From: Adhaeribacter aquaticus DSM 16391
GTDB lineage: Bacteria > Bacteroidota > Bacteroidia > Cytophagales > Hymenobacteraceae
Direction of reading: 5' to 3'
NCBI RefSeq assembly: GCF_000473365.1
Contig: NZ_KI421517.1
Coordinates: 1,732,745 to 1,796,744, forward strand
DNA: 64,000 nucleotides
A model generated the notes under the pieces. The model had not been told where the DNA came from. It did no database searches and saw only the letters and a list, made by a program, of their open reading frames with translations. Below are positions 44,088 through 51,888 of the stretch, in pieces (positions within the stretch are counted from its first letter, which is position 1; the number at the start of each line of letters is the position of its first letter). A program made the translations under genes and the position numbers.

Positions 44088-44615
44088 TTTTTATTTTACA
44101 AGCAAAAGATAGCGTTCATTTAGCTAAGGTTTGAAATGCCTGTACCTTAATAATGGTATAAGGGTTGTTGCTCTAAAAACATTATACTAATTTATACCAG
44201 GAGGCAGTTATAGAAAGACAAAAGTGTAACTTCTAATTTGTAAATCACTATTTATATTTTATTTATTATTTTTAGCTATTTATTTGCATTTTAAAAACGA
44301 ATAAATATATTTACATAAAATTACGCAACAAAACATTCATAAAATTGCGTATTATATAATTAACAAGCGCAACAATTATTATTCTGAACTAATAAAGCTC
44401 TGGTACTTGAAAAAGAATCAAATCTTCGACCGGAAGATTCTAAATAAAGAAATCAAGCCCTTTCCTCCGCGGAAACAAGCTTAAACGTCTTCTCTTAACA
44501 AGAGTGTAGCCAGAGGTTTTAGCGCGTTTCCGCAGAAAGGCACTAATCAAATTGGTGAGTGAGGTCTTATAGGTTTAATAGACCTCATTCACCGAAAATC
44601 TTCAACTACATGCTC
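44088..44615 (+). other. 528-bp intergenic region with structured leader
   Basis: The first 300 bases are AT-rich with no coding signal. From 44421 to 44592 a chain of inverted repeats precedes the NrtD-like gene; see the separate entry. Confidence 0.5.
44421..44592 (+). promoter_or_regulatory. candidate structured RNA leader of unknown class
   Basis: Nested complementarity: hairpin AATCTTC/GAAGATT (44421-44427 with 44433-44439); a long stem made of CCTTT/AAAGG (44459-44463 with 44536-44540), GCGGAAAC/GTTTCCGC (44469-44476 with 44526-44533) and GCTTAAAC/GTTTTAGC (44479-44486 with 44516-44523, one mismatch), capped by CTCTT/AAGAG (44492-44496 with 44500-44504); then CACTAAT/ATTGGTG (44541-44547 with 44551-44557), which competes for bases 44555-44557 with a 13-bp hairpin (44555-44567 with 44580-44592). 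It ends 23 nt before the ATG of the NrtD-like gene. It fits no riboswitch I can recall. A small mobile-element relic is the alternative. Confidence 0.45.
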
Positions 44616-45434
44616 ATGAAAATACTAAGTTACCGCGAGCTAACGGAAATGCCAATTTCCCCGGCTATTGCTAAAGCTGCTTTTCCTAAAACAGAGATCT
44701 TGGATTTCGCCGCCTGGCAAGACGAATTAATAACAGTAATGGGCCAGACCAGTAACTGTAAAAAATTTTATACCCGAATTATTCAGCAGGCTGATTTAAC
44801 TACCGGCGAAAAAGAAGCTTACAAGGTAACTTTAAATAATTTGGATTATAAAGCATTAGAAGGAGCGTTATTAGTTAATTCAGCTACCTTTTACAACCAT
44901 CTATACAGCATAATAAGTGTTTATAATCCATTTTTGCTACAAGAAGAAAAAGTTGCCCTCACAGAAAAATATTTAACTGCTGCCTACTTGCAACCACACA
45001 GCAGTTTTACGCCTAAAAAGGTTTCTGGAACAGTTAGAAAGCAGGCTGTGCTGGCTATTTTATTTGCTATGGCTAATAAGGTGGTAATTCTCCCAAATTT
45101 ATTTGATAAAACTACCGGTACCGAAAAAGAAATTTTACATCGGTCGCTGCAAAACCTACGGCAAGTGCAAACTCAGGCTTCCACTGTTTTTGTGTTAACT
45201 CAGGAACCAGAAGAAGCTATTTATTTAGGAAATCGTATTTTAGTTTTATCCAATCAACCTGCTGGCCTAATTGGTGAAACAGTACCAGTGGCTATTCCTA
45301 AATTAAGAAATCCGTTACTTGTTAAAGAATTCCCTAATTTCAAAACTATTTATAAGAAGCTGCTTGGCTTACTGACAGATACTTTTGCAAATGAAGATTT
45401 GCTATCGTTGCCACCCCAAAAGTTTATATTATAA
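44616..45434 (+). CDS. NrtD/SsuB-like ABC protein lacking ATPase motifs
   Basis: 272 residues from ATG 44616; an in-frame GTG at 44559 lies inside the leader hairpin and is rejected. Aligned by eye to nitrate/sulfonate ABC ATPases it keeps the frame of the whole fold but not the catalytic residues: Walker A position reads GQTSNCKK (43-50, no GKS/T), the signature reads SGTVRKQ (137-143, for SGGxKQR), Walker B reads KVVILPN (155-161, no Asp-Glu), and the H-loop reads LTQEPEEA (Gln for His). The C-terminal VPVAIPKLRNP region matches the NrtD tail. It should not hydrolyse ATP. A regulatory or structural role is inference. cobA follows 77 nt downstream on the same strand. Confidence 0.7.
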   Translation: MKILSYRELTEMPISPAIAKAAFPKTEILDFAAWQDELITVMGQTSNCKKFYTRIIQQADLTTGEKEAYKVTLNNLDYKALEGALLVNSATFYNHLYSIISVYNPFLLQEEKVALTEKYLTAAYLQPHSSFTPKKVSGTVRKQAVLAILFAMANKVVILPNLFDKTTGTEKEILHRSLQNLRQVQTQASTVFVLTQEPEEAIYLGNRILVLSNQPAGLIGETVPVAIPKLRNPLLVKEFPNFKTIYKKLLGLLTDTFANEDLLSLPPQKFIL

Positions 45435-45511
45435 CTCTTAGTAGGAAGGCCATTTTGTGAGGCTGTAATTTTTTTGCCTTATATTGGCAGCTCGAATACC
45501 TTGTTTAAAGA

Positions 45512-46237
45512 ATGAATACCCAATTCCCGAAAGTGACTCTTATTGGTGCTGGCCCAGGCGCCTCCGATTTATTAACCATACGGGGGGCTCAGGTATTAGC
45601 CAAAGCCGATGCCGTTTTATACGATGCTTTGGTAAATAAAGAATTACTAGAGTTGGCACCAGAAAAAGCACCCAAAATTTTTGTTGGTAAACGGTCGGGT
45701 AACCATGAGTATGCACAGGAAGAAATAAATAAAATGATTGTGCAGTATGCTCAAAAGTACGGGCATATTGTTCGTTTAAAAGGCGGAGACCCTTTTGTGT
45801 TTGGGCGGGGCTATGAAGAAATTGCTTATGCTAATTCTTTTGGAGTAGAAACCGAAGTTATTCCGGGAATAACGAGTGCCGTGGCGGTGCCGGGGGCATG
45901 TAATATCCCTTTAACCAGCCGGGGCGTAAGTGAAAGCTTTTGGGTTATTACCGGAGCCACTACAAAAGGTCATATCTCTGAAGACCTGAAATTAGCGGCC
46001 CAGTCTACAGCTACTGTTGTCATACTAATGGGCATGAATAACTTAAAAGAAATTACTGAAATATTTAAAGCCGTAGATAAAATTCAAACACCGGCTGCTG
46101 TTATACAAAATGGCACCCGTACCAACCAGCAAATAGTGCGCGGAACCGTCGAAAATATATACCAACTTACCCAGGAAAAGCAAATAGGTTCCCCCGCCAT
46201 TATCGTTATTGGGAATGTGGTGGATCTGAATTTCTAA
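45512..46237 (+). CDS. cobA: uroporphyrinogen-III C-methyltransferase
   Basis: 241 residues, the length of a single-domain SUMT. SAM-dependent methylation of uroporphyrinogen III to precorrin-2, the branch point for siroheme and cobalamin. Motifs: LIGAGPGASDLLTIRGA, the YDALV segment, RLKGGDPFVFGRGYEE, IPGITSA and the IPLTSRGVS block. It follows the NrtD-like gene, so siroheme for nitrite or sulfite reductase is the likely purpose. A strong terminator follows the stop. Confidence 0.95.
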   Translation: MNTQFPKVTLIGAGPGASDLLTIRGAQVLAKADAVLYDALVNKELLELAPEKAPKIFVGKRSGNHEYAQEEINKMIVQYAQKYGHIVRLKGGDPFVFGRGYEEIAYANSFGVETEVIPGITSAVAVPGACNIPLTSRGVSESFWVITGATTKGHISEDLKLAAQSTATVVILMGMNNLKEITEIFKAVDKIQTPAAVIQNGTRTNQQIVRGTVENIYQLTQEKQIGSPAIIVIGNVVDLNF

Positions 46238-46238
46238 T

Positions 46239-46274
46239 AAAAAAGGGGCTGGTAAATTTACCAGCCCCTTTTTT
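46239..46274. terminator. bidirectional intrinsic terminator
   Basis: A 16-bp stem (46239-46254 with 46259-46274) around AATT, flanked by A and T tracts, between convergent cobA and the MBL-fold gene. Confidence 0.9.
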
Positions 46275-46296
46275 ATTGCCTGCTACTGAGTTATAA

Positions 46297-47388
46297 TTAA
46301 TGAACTGATTTAGTTTTGAATGTACGCGCATGATTAGTTGCCGGAATACTCACAGTATACGTTTTACCATCCGGAGCTACTTCTAACTTCACGTAATTCG
46401 CATCACAATTTGCCACCATATTCGCAATCAATTCTTCAGAGGTATTATATTCCGAATCTTTGCGGAGGTTTTTGTGAAGCTGGTAATTAGCTTGTATAGT
46501 AGGTATGCTCTGCAAGGTTTTTACCGTTTCCGGACCAGCACCTTTTTGTGTACCATTTCCCATCACAGTAACCACCGGCGCCAGGCTTCTCACCAAAACA
46601 GGATTATTGCTTTGATCTAATCCATGATGTGTAACCTGGTACACATCAACAGTGCCAACCAAATCTTTCGGGCAAACTAAGGTTTTTTCTACGTTCCAGG
46701 TGATATCAGCCCCGTCGAAGAACCGAAAAGGTCCATAATCCAGCATCATTACAGTGCCATTATAATTCTCAGATTCGCCAAGTGGTTTTTCCCGGGTATC
46801 TCCACAATCTGCACCTAGTTTAGCTGCTTTTACTGCCGATACAAATTTTCGATCCATACCTACAAATTTAAATGCTAAGTTCTGGTAACCTTTCGGCATA
46901 GATTTCAGCTTTAAAACGTCGCCGGGTTTAATTAAAGTGCGCTTCTTTACCTCCATATCGCGGTAAGGCTGAATTTGCTGAGCAAACTGCGGCGACTCTT
47001 CTAATGAGTTCGGGATACCTTTATCGAGCACTTCTACAATAGGCATCTTCTTGGCTAAGCTAGCGGCTCCGCCATAATGATCTCCGTGGAAGTGGGTGGT
47101 TACCAAATGGTCGATCTGACTCAGACCCGCTACATCATGCGCTACCTTATAAATTCGGCTTGCATCGCGCTCGCCGGGATTACCGGTATCTATTAAAACA
47201 GACTCGCCGGCCGGGGTTACAATAAGGGTAGCAGCTCCACCTTCCGTATCAACCCAGTAAATACTTAGATTGGTAGCGACAACTGCTTTCTCTTTTTTAG
47301 GAGAAGGCAGTTTAAAGGTATTGGCATTAGAAAACATGAAAATAGCCGCGGCTAAAGCTCCTGCTCGAAATACATGATTTTTCTTCAT
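46297..47388 (-). CDS. exported MBL-fold metallohydrolase
   Basis: 363 residues. Signal-like N-terminus (about 8-24), then a metallo-beta-lactamase fold of the ComEC/Rec2 type: LSIYWVDTEGGAATLI, LIDTGNPGERD, the zinc motif THFHGDHYGG, DYGPFRFFDGADI and VTHHGLDQSNN. The target is unknown; ComEC-like MBL domains act as nucleases, but stand-alone exported forms are unassigned. It lies 27 nt downstream of DUF4202 and is convergent to cobA. Confidence 0.87.
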   Translation of the reverse strand: MKKNHVFRAGALAAAIFMFSNANTFKLPSPKKEKAVVATNLSIYWVDTEGGAATLIVTPAGESVLIDTGNPGERDASRIYKVAHDVAGLSQIDHLVTTHFHGDHYGGAASLAKKMPIVEVLDKGIPNSLEESPQFAQQIQPYRDMEVKKRTLIKPGDVLKLKSMPKGYQNLAFKFVGMDRKFVSAVKAAKLGADCGDTREKPLGESENYNGTVMMLDYGPFRFFDGADITWNVEKTLVCPKDLVGTVDVYQVTHHGLDQSNNPVLVRSLAPVVTVMGNGTQKGAGPETVKTLQSIPTIQANYQLHKNLRKDSEYNTSEELIANMVANCDANYVKLEVAPDGKTYTVSIPATNHARTFKTKSVH

Positions 47389-47415
47389 AACAAAAATTAT
47401 TGTGGTGGTATAAAA

Positions 47416-48006
47416 TTACGCTAATGCTTTACCTACCAACTCCAGTGCTTCAGCAGGTAAATCTAATTGTAAGGCTAGCTTTTGTCCCTGCGGAGTCATT
47501 TTAACCCAGGTTTTCTGTACTATATCAATTACTTTTCCCTCGGGATGTTGCCCAGCAAATTCCAGGAAGTAATACTCTAAAAATACCAAACAAATAATAT
47601 CTTCCAGCAACTGTACTTCCGGGTCTATTTTTAATTGCCTTTTCTGCACCAGAAACTGCACCCGTTCAACGGTTTCTTTATCATAGCCTACCTGCGTTAG
47701 TATTTCGCCGGCTATTTCGGCATGATATTTTTTTAACTTATTGCGCCATTGGTTATACCCTAAAGTGCCCAGCGGAAAATCTTTCCGGGAAATTGCCCAC
47801 CGGCGAATGTGCTGACACCTTACTGCTAACTGCAAGGGTTCAGAAGCCTCTGGTGCTACTCTGTTTAAGCAAGCTGTCATACGTTGGGCATATAAAACTT
47901 CCTTTGGCCAGCTAATTCCATCCACGGTTTCCTGATTAGGATCTTCACTGTTTATCTCATCGAACCTACGAATAGCTTCTTCAAATCGGGCTTTATCGGC
48001 TACCAT
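47416..48006 (-). CDS. DUF4202 family protein
   Basis: 196 residues, the normal length of DUF4202. Helical, with RFDEINSEDPN near the N-terminus and AVRCQHIRRWAISRKDFP, whose His/Arg pattern resembles a metal or phosphate site, then LKKYHAEIAGEIL and LEDIICLVFLEYYF. As I recall, DUF4202 genes often lie near nitrite/nitrate assimilation genes; cobA and the NrtD-like gene at 44.6-46.2 kb fit that, though cobA is on the other strand. No reaction is known. Confidence 0.82.
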   Translation of the reverse strand: MVADKARFEEAIRRFDEINSEDPNQETVDGISWPKEVLYAQRMTACLNRVAPEASEPLQLAVRCQHIRRWAISRKDFPLGTLGYNQWRNKLKKYHAEIAGEILTQVGYDKETVERVQFLVQKRQLKIDPEVQLLEDIICLVFLEYYFLEFAGQHPEGKVIDIVQKTWVKMTPQGQKLALQLDLPAEALELVGKALA

Positions 48007-48113
48007 ACAACAATTAAAAAGTTTGATAATTAAAGGTAATACTTTTAGCTAAATTTAATTAATACTTCGTGAATTTTAGAAGCTGCCTCGTTGTTCGTAG
48101 CTTTGTAACGCTC

Positions 48114-48683
48114 ATGATTCAAACCACTCCAACCCTTTTAAATAATAAACTCATTTTAGGTATAGACCCAGGTACAACTATAATGGGCTATGCCCTGATA
48201 GAAGTCACCGGTTCTAAGGTAAAAGTACTTACTTACGATACCCTTAACCTCAAGCGGATAACCAACCACGCCGTTAAGCTGAAACGTATTTACGATTCTA
48301 CCATTGAGCTTATTAACCAATACTTACCGGATGAGATGGCTATTGAAGCGCAGTTTTATTCTAATAACGTGCAATCTATGCTAAAACTGGGACGGGCTCA
48401 GGGTGTTGCCATTGCGGCAGCTCTATCCCGCGACATTCCTTATGTAGAGTATGCACCTAAACGAATTAAACAATCTATTACAGGCAATGGGAGTGCTTCT
48501 AAAGAACAGGTAGCACTTATGCTAGGCCAAATTTTAAAACTAACGGATATGCCCAAACTATTTGATGCGACGGATGCCCTGGCAGTAGCTATGTGTCATC
48601 ATTATCAAAAGGGTGTAAATACCCAGGCTGGTACCAAGTCCTGGAAAAGCTTTATAACTGATAATCCTAATCGAATTAAATAA
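48114..48683 (+). CDS. ruvC: crossover junction endodeoxyribonuclease RuvC
   Basis: 189 residues from ATG 48114; an in-frame GTG at 48069 would add 15 residues without family support. RuvC resolves Holliday junctions. Acidic catalytic motifs are present: ILGIDPGTT, MAIEAQFY and DATDALAVAMCHH. No ruvA or ruvB nearby, as is common. It is convergent with a GNAT gene, with only 1 nt between the stop codons and no hairpin terminator. Confidence 0.95.
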   Translation: MIQTTPTLLNNKLILGIDPGTTIMGYALIEVTGSKVKVLTYDTLNLKRITNHAVKLKRIYDSTIELINQYLPDEMAIEAQFYSNNVQSMLKLGRAQGVAIAAALSRDIPYVEYAPKRIKQSITGNGSASKEQVALMLGQILKLTDMPKLFDATDALAVAMCHHYQKGVNTQAGTKSWKSFITDNPNRIK

Positions 48684-48684
48684 T

Positions 48685-49179
48685 CTAATTTAACGCTTTC
48701 TCAAAGCAATAAAAGGGACCCTTCCGGAAAGTTACTTTACCCCGCTCCTGATAACCCAGTTTTTGATAAAGCCTTAAGGCAAAAGGATTATGAACAAAAG
48801 CATCTAACCTAATACTTTTATGCCTTTGTGCCGTGGCATATTGTTCAGCAAAATTTAGCAATTGTTGTGCTACTCCCTGCCGTTGAAATAATGGGTGCAC
48901 ACACACCCGATGAATAATTAAGGGCTGCGTATGTTGCCAGTTAATTGCTAAATAATCTTCCGGCTGTTCCTGGTTCAGAACAATAATACCTGCCAGAACA
49001 CCACCTATTCTTAAGCCATATAAAGTACCGGTCTGGATATCTGTTTTTAGAGTAAGATAGTCCGGGTAACTAGCATCCCATTGATAAATTTGCTGCCTGT
49101 CCATTTCCTGAACTGCTTCTTTTATTAAAGCCATTACTTCATCAATATCCTCCAGTAGAAGCAAATTAATTTCTGCCAT
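48685..49179 (-). CDS. GNAT family N-acetyltransferase
   Basis: 164 residues, one GNAT domain with the acetyl-CoA loop HRVCVHPLFQRQGVAQQLLNF and the C-terminal LDAFVHNPFALRLYQKLGY. The substrate is not identifiable. Monocistronic; its 3' end abuts ruvC. Confidence 0.92.
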   Translation of the reverse strand: MAEINLLLLEDIDEVMALIKEAVQEMDRQQIYQWDASYPDYLTLKTDIQTGTLYGLRIGGVLAGIIVLNQEQPEDYLAINWQHTQPLIIHRVCVHPLFQRQGVAQQLLNFAEQYATAQRHKSIRLDAFVHNPFALRLYQKLGYQERGKVTFRKGPFYCFEKALN

Positions 49180-49299
49180 ACATTATAATTAGGTAGTTAG
49201 CTTAATATAAACAATTTGACTAAAACTTTTACAACAATATATTTTTGTTTATATATTAATTTTCCTTTCTCCTATATATTTCATTCCTTCAACACCTTT

Positions 49300-49343
49300 A
49301 TAAAGCAAAAAAGCCTTCCATAGGGAAGGCTTTTTTGCTTTAT
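49300..49343 (-). terminator. long-stem terminator of greA-HIT operon
   Basis: A 20-bp perfect stem (49300-49319 with 49324-49343) and a 4-nt loop with internal A6/T6 tracts, just past the HIT stop at 49358. Confidence 0.9.
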
Positions 49344-49357
49344 GTTATAACTATATG

Positions 49358-49750
49358 TTAGAAATTCTGTTGGATCAATTGAGCAGTTGCTTCCATTTCT
49401 TCCGGAGAAAATTTCTGTTTTGGTTGAGTAAAATCCATATCGGTCATACGGTTGATTGGAATAAGATGGATATGCGCATGCGGCACTTCCAAACCTATGA
49501 CAGTTATGCCAATTCGTTCGCATGAAACTGCTTTTTTAATAGCTATGGCTACTTTTTTAGCAAATACATGTAAATCGGCTAGTAACTTATCGTCTAAATC
49601 ATAAATATAGTCTATCTGCTCCTTAGGTATTACAAGGGTATGACCTTGTTGCAACGGAAAAACATCCAAAAAAGCTAAAAAGCGATCGTCTTCGGCCACT
49701 TTATAAGCTGGTATTTCGCCACGTACAATCTTAGTGAAGATAGAATCCAT
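49358..49750 (-). CDS. HIT family protein
   Basis: 130 residues. Histidine-triad nucleotide hydrolase/transferase: N-terminal SIFTKIVRGEIPAYKV, LDVFPLQQGHTLVIPK and the triad HAHIHLIP. It likely cleaves AMP-lysine-type or other nucleotide conjugates (Hint-like). It starts 3 nt after the greA stop, so it is in an operon with greA. Confidence 0.94.
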   Translation of the reverse strand: MDSIFTKIVRGEIPAYKVAEDDRFLAFLDVFPLQQGHTLVIPKEQIDYIYDLDDKLLADLHVFAKKVAIAIKKAVSCERIGITVIGLEVPHAHIHLIPINRMTDMDFTQPKQKFSPEEMEATAQLIQQNF

Positions 49751-49753
49751 GGC

Positions 49754-50227
49754 TTAACGTGATATTTCTAAAATTTCGAACTTTATTTTACCAGCCGGAA
49801 TTATAATCTCAGCTACATCTCCTACTGATTTACCTAATAAACCTTTTCCTATAGGCGACTTAACGGATATTTTACCAGTTGCTAGGTTTGCTTCTTCCTC
49901 GGCTACCAGTGTGTAATCCATTACCATATTATTATTCAAATTCTTGATTTTAACTTTCGATAAAATCAAAGCCTTGCTCATATCAATATTAGTATCATCC
50001 ATTACGCGGGCATTGCCTACTACCTCTTCTAACTTAGAAATTTTTAATTCCAATAAGCCTTGCGCTTCTTTGGCAGCATCGTACTCAGCATTTTCACTTA
50101 AATCACCTTTGTCGCGGGCCTCGGCTATCTGACGGGCAATTTCGGACCGGCCTTTGGTTTTTAATTCAGCTAATTCATCTTTCAGCTTTTGCAATCCTTC
50201 AGCGGTGTAGTATGATACTTTTCCCAT
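49754..50227 (-). CDS. greA: transcription elongation factor GreA
   Basis: 157 residues, full length. GreA rescues backtracked RNA polymerase by stimulating transcript cleavage. N-terminal coiled coil with ARDKGDLSENAEYDAAKEAQ (the acidic tip DLSENAEY) and a C-terminal FKBP-like domain with SPIGKGLLGKSVGD. First gene of the greA-HIT pair. Confidence 0.96.
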   Translation of the reverse strand: MGKVSYYTAEGLQKLKDELAELKTKGRSEIARQIAEARDKGDLSENAEYDAAKEAQGLLELKISKLEEVVGNARVMDDTNIDMSKALILSKVKIKNLNNNMVMDYTLVAEEEANLATGKISVKSPIGKGLLGKSVGDVAEIIIPAGKIKFEILEISR

Positions 50228-50264
50228 AATTATTACTTAGAATGTTAAGATCAGGTAAAACAAA

Positions 50265-50290
50265 AAGAACGGTCATTGCCGACCGTTCTT
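50265..50290 (-). terminator. intrinsic terminator of amino-acid permease gene
   Basis: A 10-bp perfect stem (50265-50274 with 50281-50290, arm AAGAACGGTC) with Ts after it on the minus strand; 54 nt past the permease stop and upstream of greA. Confidence 0.85.
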
Positions 50291-50343
50291 CCTGCAAGAT
50301 ACAAAAAATATTATTATATGATCCTTTTTGTTTAAGAACTCAG

Positions 50344-51822
50344 TTACCTATCCCTTTTACTACTTTCTGTCCCAGTAAGTTTACTGTGCCTGCGCCCGTA
50401 AGAAAAATAAATAACAATACCTATGCCCATCCAGATGATTAACCGCAACCAGGTATCATTTGGCAAGCTATACATCATGTAAGAACAAATAAGTATTCCT
50501 AATAACGGCACAAGTGGTACAAAAGGAGTCCGGAAAGGGCGTTTCAGGTTAGGGTTAGTTTTCCGAAGCACTATTATACCCCCGGATACAATTACAAAAG
50601 CCAATAAGGTACCAATACTAACTAACTCTCCTAATAACCCAATCGGGAAGAGTCCGGCAATAGCCGAAGCCAGCACACCCGTAATAATGGTACTAACATA
50701 AGGAGTTCTGAACTTTGGATGTACTTTACCAAAAAATTCGGGTAATAACCCATCCCGGGACATCGCATAAAATATCCGGGGCTGCCCCATTAACATAACC
50801 AAAACCACCGAGGCTAAACCGGCCACAGCGCCAATACCAGTTAAGAAGAAAAGCCATTTTAAACCAGGTCCGGCTGCCGACAGGGCTACTAGTACCGGAT
50901 CAGGCACGTTCAGGTTTTTATACGAGGTTAGCCCGGTCAGAACCAAAGACATAGCAATATACAATATGGTACAAACGCCTAAAGAACCCAACATACCAAT
51001 AGGCATATCGCGTTGTGGGTTTTTAGCTTCCTGGGCAGCAGTACTTACCGCATCAAAACCTATATAAGAGAAAAATACTACAGCTGCTCCGGTTACAATA
51101 CCTGCCCATCCATAGCGGGTACCGCCATTAGGCAGAATTTCAATTTCCGGAATAAAAGGTTTCCAGTTTTCGACATTTACATATTTAAATCCAAAAGCAA
51201 TAACCAATAAAACAATAGATACTTTTAGGAATACAATGAAATTATTAAACTTTACCGATTCCGAAATACCAACTATCAGTAATCCGGTTATAACCAGAAT
51301 TAACCCCATAGCTGGTAAATTAATATAAGTACCTGTTGCCGTAAAATTAGCACCATCGTAGGCAAATGGAGCACTTGCTATGGCCGCCGGTATCTCAATT
51401 CCTGCTGATTTTAATAAACTAACAAAATTTCCGCTCCAGCCCACAGCTACGGTGGAGGCCGCAAATAAATATTCTAATATTAAATCCCATCCTATAATCC
51501 AGGCTACAAATTCGCCTAATGTGGCATAGCCATAGGTGTAGGCACTACCAGCAATCGGAATCATGGAGGCAAATTCTGCGTAGCATAGGCCTGCAAACAA
51601 ACAGGCTAAACCAGCAATAACAAAAGAAATAACAATAGCCGGCCCGGCAGCATTAGCAGCAGCCGTACCAGTAAGCACGAAAATACCCGCTCCAATGATA
51701 GCGCCAATACCCAATAAAACCAGATTAGTAGCAGACAAGGTACGTTTAAGCCCGTGCTCTCCTCCTTCTGATTCTTCCATTAATCGAGAAATTGACTTCG
51801 TTGCAAAAAGTTTATTTGGCAT
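50344..51822 (-). CDS. APC superfamily amino-acid permease
   Basis: 492 residues with about twelve membrane helices. LLGIGAIIGAGIFVLTG (helix 1, unwound substrate site), AGSAYTYGYATLGEFVAWIIGWDL and SYIGFDAVSTAAQEAKNPQRDMP mark a cationic-amino-acid-transporter-type APC permease. Transport of a basic or neutral amino acid by proton or substrate exchange is likely; the exact substrate is open. Monocistronic, between a nucleoside transporter and greA. Confidence 0.92.
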   Translation of the reverse strand: MPNKLFATKSISRLMEESEGGEHGLKRTLSATNLVLLGIGAIIGAGIFVLTGTAAANAAGPAIVISFVIAGLACLFAGLCYAEFASMIPIAGSAYTYGYATLGEFVAWIIGWDLILEYLFAASTVAVGWSGNFVSLLKSAGIEIPAAIASAPFAYDGANFTATGTYINLPAMGLILVITGLLIVGISESVKFNNFIVFLKVSIVLLVIAFGFKYVNVENWKPFIPEIEILPNGGTRYGWAGIVTGAAVVFFSYIGFDAVSTAAQEAKNPQRDMPIGMLGSLGVCTILYIAMSLVLTGLTSYKNLNVPDPVLVALSAAGPGLKWLFFLTGIGAVAGLASVVLVMLMGQPRIFYAMSRDGLLPEFFGKVHPKFRTPYVSTIITGVLASAIAGLFPIGLLGELVSIGTLLAFVIVSGGIIVLRKTNPNLKRPFRTPFVPLVPLLGILICSYMMYSLPNDTWLRLIIWMGIGIVIYFSYGRRHSKLTGTESSKRDR

Positions 51823-51888
51823 GTAAAAATTAATATAATAGTTGTATTGTAAACATTAAAAAAACCGGAAGATAGAGAAATAGAATTA

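Noticed and set aside
44559-44615. GTG at 44559 as start of the NrtD-like gene
   Set aside because: It lies within the leader hairpin and adds a basic N-terminus not seen in the family; the ATG at 44616 is better.
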